Of a stretch of DNA of 64,000 nt, positions 61,138-64,000 are shown piece after piece. Under the pieces are notes generated by a model. That model saw only the letters and a program-made list of their open reading frames with translations. It was not told the DNA's origin and did no database searches. Made by a program: the position numbers and the translations under genes. The stretch lies in contig NZ_PVZG01000022.1 of the NCBI RefSeq assembly GCF_003002065.1, positions 43,466 to 107,465 on the forward strand, written 5' to 3'. The DNA is from Pseudosporangium ferrugineum. Lineage in GTDB: Bacteria; Actinomycetota; Actinomycetes; Mycobacteriales; Micromonosporaceae. Every line of letters starts with the position of its first letter. The stretch's first letter is position 1.

Positions 61138-61412
61138 AATAATACGTACGTGTCCATGCCCGCCGAGATCGGCCGTTACCGGGTCGTGCGGAGGCTGGGC
61201 TCCGGCGCGTTCGCCACGGTCTGGCTGGCCGAGGACGACGTGCTCGACTCCCGCGTCGCGATCAAGGTGCTGGCCGACAACTGGGCGCACCACCTCGCGG
61301 CACCCTGGCGGAGCGGCTCGCCGCCGGCCCCATGAGCATCGGTACGGCGCTGCGCACCGCGGCTGACGTCGCGGAGGCGGTGACCGTGCCGCACGAGGCC
61401 GGGGTCGGGTGG
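61138..61412 (+). pseudogene. Truncated Ser/Thr protein kinase gene remnant
   Basis: From ATG 61138 or 61156 the sequence reads IGRYRVVRRLGSGAFATVWLAEDD and VAIKVLADNWAHHL, the glycine-rich loop and ATP-binding Lys of a Hanks-type kinase. It then breaks. A second frame carries RLAAGPMSIGTALRTAADVAEAV up to HEAGV, the helix that precedes the catalytic loop HRDLKP. The loop and everything beyond are gone, replaced by the 3' end of the exporter gene on the other strand. An internal deletion and a 3' truncation are evident. Confidence 0.8.
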
Positions 61413-61727
61413 TCAGTGGAAGATCTTGAGGCCGATCACGCCGCTGACGACCAGGAGCAGGCACAGTACGCGGGGCAGACTGGTCGATTCGCCGAGGGCG
61501 ACCATGCCGACCACCGCCGTGCCGACCGCGCCGATGCCGACCCAGATGGCGTAGCCGGTGCCCACCGGGATGCTGCGCAGTGCGTACGCGAGGCCGGCCA
61601 TGCTCAGTGTCAGCGCCGCCAGGAAGACGGCCGACGGCACCGGCCGGGTGAAGCCGGCGGTCCTGCCGAGGGCGACGGCCCAGACGGTTTCGAGCATGCC
61701 GGAGATGATCAGGACGATCCAGGCCAT
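61413..61727 (-). CDS. gdx: SMR-family guanidinium exporter (Gdx/SugE type)
   Basis: 104 aa, four TM helices. The N-terminal motif WIVLIISGMLETVWAVALGRTAGFTRPVPS (residues 3-32; key E13 and the SugE-type LETVWAVAL) identifies the Gdx subgroup of small multidrug resistance proteins. GYAIWVGIGAVGTAVVG follows. Gdx proteins export guanidinium in exchange for protons. AGGTGAG precedes ATG 61727. A guanidine-III riboswitch lies directly upstream, confirming the substrate class. Confidence 0.93.
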   Translation of the reverse strand: MAWIVLIISGMLETVWAVALGRTAGFTRPVPSAVFLAALTLSMAGLAYALRSIPVGTGYAIWVGIGAVGTAVVGMVALGESTSLPRVLCLLLVVSGVIGLKIFH

Positions 61728-61745
61728 GACGGCTCACCTTTTCGG

Positions 61746-61787
61746 CGGTCGTCTTCGCAGGCCGGGTACGACACGCAACTCGTCCGG
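61746..61787 (-). promoter_or_regulatory. Guanidine-III riboswitch (ykkC-III)
   Basis: On the minus strand the RNA reads CCGGACGAG, then UUGCGU, GUCGUACCCGG, a variable CCUGCG and AAGACGAC. It keeps the invariant blocks CCGGACGAG, GUACCCGG and AAGACG of this class. Pairing CCGG/CCGG and GUCGU/ACGAC gives the known pseudoknot. The last helix lies about 20 bases from ATG 61727, so ligand binding likely exposes the ribosome binding site of gdx. Confidence 0.9.
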
Positions 61788-61827
61788 GATGGCGGCGTCG
61801 CCGCATCGCCGCCCATCGTACCTGCCC

Positions 61828-63399
61828 CTACAGCGGGCCCCGGTCGATCAGGGTGAAGCGGGTCGGGTCCTGGCCGGAGTCCGGCGACTCCAGCGAGAGG
61901 GCCGCCCGGTCGTCGCTCCAGTGGACCACGCCGTGCTCCGGGCTGACGATGACGAACGTGGCGGTGCCGCCGGCCGGGGTCAGCGTGAACGCGCTGGTGC
62001 CGAGGTCGTCGCAGGAACCCAGCCGCAGCGTCGCCGCCGGGCCGCGGCCGGTCACCTCCAGGCAGCGTTCCGCCGGGCCGCCGTCGCGGGGGACGTGCCT
62101 GATCTGGTACGAGCCCACCCGCGCCGCCACGGTGAAGTCGGCCGGGCTCGCCCGGTCGCCGAGGGAGGCCCGCCCGCTGCCCTCGAGGCCGAGCTCGCGG
62201 CCGGAGCCGGTGAGCCGGAACGCGACGCGCCGGTCGCCGGTGAGCAGGCTCGGCGCCTGCGGGGTCGGCGCCGCGGCGGTCGACGCGCCGGCGTTGCCGT
62301 CCGGGCCCGACGCCTCGCCGTTGAGGGCGGTCACCACCACGGCGGTCACCGCGAGCACCACTGCGGCGACCGCGGCCACCTGGAAGCGGCGCAGCACCGA
62401 GGTCGCCCGGCGCCACGGTGACGCGGGGCGGGGGCGCCACGCCGGGCGGTTCAGGCGTACCTCGGTGGAGGTCATCGGGATGGGGGCGGGCGACGCGGCC
62501 GGCGGCGGTGCGGATCGCCGGCCGGCTGCCTCCTCCACGATCTCCCGCAGGAACGGGGTGCCGCGCAGCCCGGCCGCCGGGGCGTCGACCAGCCGGTCCT
62601 GCGCCTGCGGGGCGACGGCGAGCAGGTCGTCGAGCAGCTCCCGGCTCGTCGGCCGGTCCCGCGGCTCCTTGGCCAGGGCCCGGGCGACCAGGCCCCGCAT
62701 CGGCTCCTCCAGGTCGAACAACTCCGGCTGTTGGGTGAGGATGCGCACGGCCGTCGCCGGTCCGGAGTCCGCGCCGAACGGGGTACGGCCGGTGCCCGCG
62801 AAAGCCACCACGGCACCCCACGCGAAGATGTCCGCGGCCGTGTCGACCCGCGACGACGACTCGTGGTCGAAGCGTTCCGGCGCCATGTACGCGACCGTGC
62901 CCACCATCTGGTTGGTGCGGGTGTGCTGGCTGGTCGCGTCGAGGGCCCGGGCGATGCCGAAGTCGATGACCTTGATCCCGCCGAGCCCGAAGAGGACGTT
63001 GCCCGGCTTGAGGTCGCGGTGGATCACCCCGGCGCCGTGGATCGCGGTCAGCGCGGTGGCGATGCCCACGGCGACGCTGTGCAGGTGGGCGCGGGTCAGC
63101 GGACCCTGCTCCCGGACGACCTCGAACAGGTTCGGTCCGTCGATGTACTCCACGACCAGGTACGGCGGATCGTGGTACGGGTCGGCGTCGAGCACCTCGG
63201 CCGTACAGAACGGCGGCACCTGCCGGGCCCGGTTGACCTCGCTGCGGAACCGCCGCCGGAACTGGTCCTCGCGGGCCACGTCGGCGCGTACGGTCTTGAC
63301 GGCCACCTGCCGTCCCCGCGGATCGACCGCGAGATAGACGGTGCCCATGCCGCCCTCGCCGAGCCGGCGGAGCAGCCGGTACGCACCTATCCGGTCCAT
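61828..63399 (-). CDS. Membrane Ser/Thr protein kinase (PknB-type) with extracellular domain
   Basis: 523 aa. Hanks kinase 6-260: glycine loop LGEGGMGTVYLA, Lys in VAVKTVRAD, catalytic HRDLKPGN, metal DFGIARA, then MVGTVAYMAPERF. A juxtamembrane Pro-rich stretch, one TM helix (FQVAAVAAVVLAVTAVVVTAL) and an extracellular beta domain of about 160 residues with one Cys pair (ERCLEV, GSCDDL) follow. That part may be a lectin-like trefoil. It should sense an extracellular ligand and phosphorylate cytoplasmic targets. It stands alone, about 100 bp upstream of gdx. Confidence 0.93.
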   Translation of the reverse strand: MDRIGAYRLLRRLGEGGMGTVYLAVDPRGRQVAVKTVRADVAREDQFRRRFRSEVNRARQVPPFCTAEVLDADPYHDPPYLVVEYIDGPNLFEVVREQGPLTRAHLHSVAVGIATALTAIHGAGVIHRDLKPGNVLFGLGGIKVIDFGIARALDATSQHTRTNQMVGTVAYMAPERFDHESSSRVDTAADIFAWGAVVAFAGTGRTPFGADSGPATAVRILTQQPELFDLEEPMRGLVARALAKEPRDRPTSRELLDDLLAVAPQAQDRLVDAPAAGLRGTPFLREIVEEAAGRRSAPPPAASPAPIPMTSTEVRLNRPAWRPRPASPWRRATSVLRRFQVAAVAAVVLAVTAVVVTALNGEASGPDGNAGASTAAAPTPQAPSLLTGDRRVAFRLTGSGRELGLEGSGRASLGDRASPADFTVAARVGSYQIRHVPRDGGPAERCLEVTGRGPAATLRLGSCDDLGTSAFTLTPAGGTATFVIVSPEHGVVHWSDDRAALSLESPDSGQDPTRFTLIDRGPL

Positions 63400-63632
63400 G
63401 TCGGGTCGCTTCTTCTCCCGTCGGTCTTCCGGTACGTCGGTGCACCGCCGTGACGGACCCTACCTCAGCGCCTCCATCGTGGCGGCCGGCCAAAGGAGCC
63501 GCTCAGGTTGCCGTAACCTCGCCGAAACCACTCCTCCTGAGTAGAACGTGCGGCTCCCGGCCCGCCTCTGTCGGAAGATCTATGTCCGGCGGGCGATGCG
63601 CGCCCCGCCCCGCACCGGCGACGATTGCCCAC

Positions 63633-63872
63633 ATGATCGAGAACGACAAGACCGAACGGGCAACCGAGGGCGTACGCGCGGACCGCCGCTGGATCGGCAT
63701 GGGAGTGGTCGCGTTCCTCGCGGTCGCCGGCCTCAAGGGCCTGATCATCGCGGGCAACTTCGCCGACGGCCCGCTGCGCCACTGGTACGTCCAGGCCGGC
63801 ATCGTCGCCGGCGCCCTGGCCCTGTACGCGGCGGGAGAATGGCTCATCGGCCGCGGCTACCGCCGCGACTGA
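63633..63872 (+). CDS. Small membrane protein, unknown function
   Basis: 79 aa with two hydrophobic segments (GMGVVAFLAVAGLKGLIIAG and QAGIVAGALALYAAGEWLIG) and charged ends. No family is recognised. A leader is weak (ATG 63633 follows CCCAC). It is divergent from the kinase gene across 233 bp with no other gene. Confidence 0.6.
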   Translation: MIENDKTERATEGVRADRRWIGMGVVAFLAVAGLKGLIIAGNFADGPLRHWYVQAGIVAGALALYAAGEWLIGRGYRRD

Positions 63873-63907
63873 CGGGGCCCACGCCGATCGCGTACGCCGC
63901 ACCCCCT

Positions 63908-64000
63908 AGTGTGCTGCGCCGGAAATTCGCCTGTTAAGTCGGTGTAGGGTGGGTTGATGGCACGAACCGGGCGCCCGACTGCACCGCTGGTGTTGACCGA
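63908..64000 (+). mobile_element. Left end of an IS630-family insertion sequence, cut by the window
   Basis: ATG 63957 starts MARTGRPTAPLVLT, the characteristic N-terminus of IS630-type transposases, which continues off the window. The preceding 50 bases (from the TA at 63907) are likely the IS terminal region; IS630 elements insert at and duplicate TA. Only the first 14 residues are visible, so completeness cannot be judged. Confidence 0.75.

Overview
The window comes from a very GC-rich actinomycete chromosome. GC-ending codons, GGAGG leaders, many GTG starts and four-base stop/start overlaps (ATGA, GTGA) all point that way, as do a conservon, IniB/dynamin genes, ECF sigma factors, a GAF-ANTAR regulator, F420-type oxidoreductases and discoidin-bearing secreted enzymes. 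A Micromonosporaceae/Actinoplanes-like host fits best, but this rests on gene content and no rRNA is present. No tRNA, rRNA or CRISPR array was seen. The sequence ends inside the left end of an IS630-type insertion sequence.

Layout: 1-11.4 kb holds a cut PAP2 phosphatase, a GH1 beta-glucosidase coupled to an MFS transporter, a secreted penicillin-acylase-like amidase, an FkbM methyltransferase, a VOC protein, a secreted beta-propeller and an HTH protein. 11.5-13.8 kb is a coupled copper/heme operon (PCuAC lipoprotein, Tat-exported DyP peroxidase, CopC). 13.9-16.7 kb has a DUF3455 protein, a convergent STAS / GAF-ANTAR pair and a lipoprotein. 16.7-19.3 kb is a two-gene prenylated-indole module (DMATS prenyltransferase plus tryptophanase), followed by 555 bp of repeats without a gene.

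19.9-36.4 kb is the largest regulatory/envelope block. It contains a four-gene conservon (NIT-type kinase, roadblock, DUF742, GTPase). Next comes a second minus-strand operon (actin-fold Hsp70-like ATPase, STAND-LuxR regulator, second NIT-type kinase, membrane-anchored CBM2-like protein). Divergent from it is an iniB-dynamin-dynamin operon like mycobacterial iniBAC. This is the best candidate for an incompletely described system, a membrane-remodelling dynamin pair under an elaborate sensory operon. 36.4-41.7 kb has an ECF sigma/anti-sigma/ABC operon, a MerR regulator and a second CopC. 41.8-49.7 kb has a GH87 alpha-1,3-glucanase, two divergent citrate synthases (one fused to an HTH) sharing a palindromic operator, and a lectin/GH128/CAP protein whose glycosidase nucleophile appears replaced by Gln.

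50-59.8 kb holds a LysR regulator, an orphan histidine kinase, a TetR-controlled hydrolase/F420-oxidoreductase operon with two tandem operators, and a rifamycin-response locus: a perfect 19-bp rifamycin-associated element before helR, which is coupled to a DHA2 efflux pump. 59.8-64 kb contains an XRE-like protein, a HEAT-like protein, the decayed remains of an ECF sigma gene and a Ser/Thr kinase gene, a guanidine-III riboswitch before a Gdx-type guanidinium exporter, an intact Ser/Thr kinase, a small membrane protein and the IS630 start.
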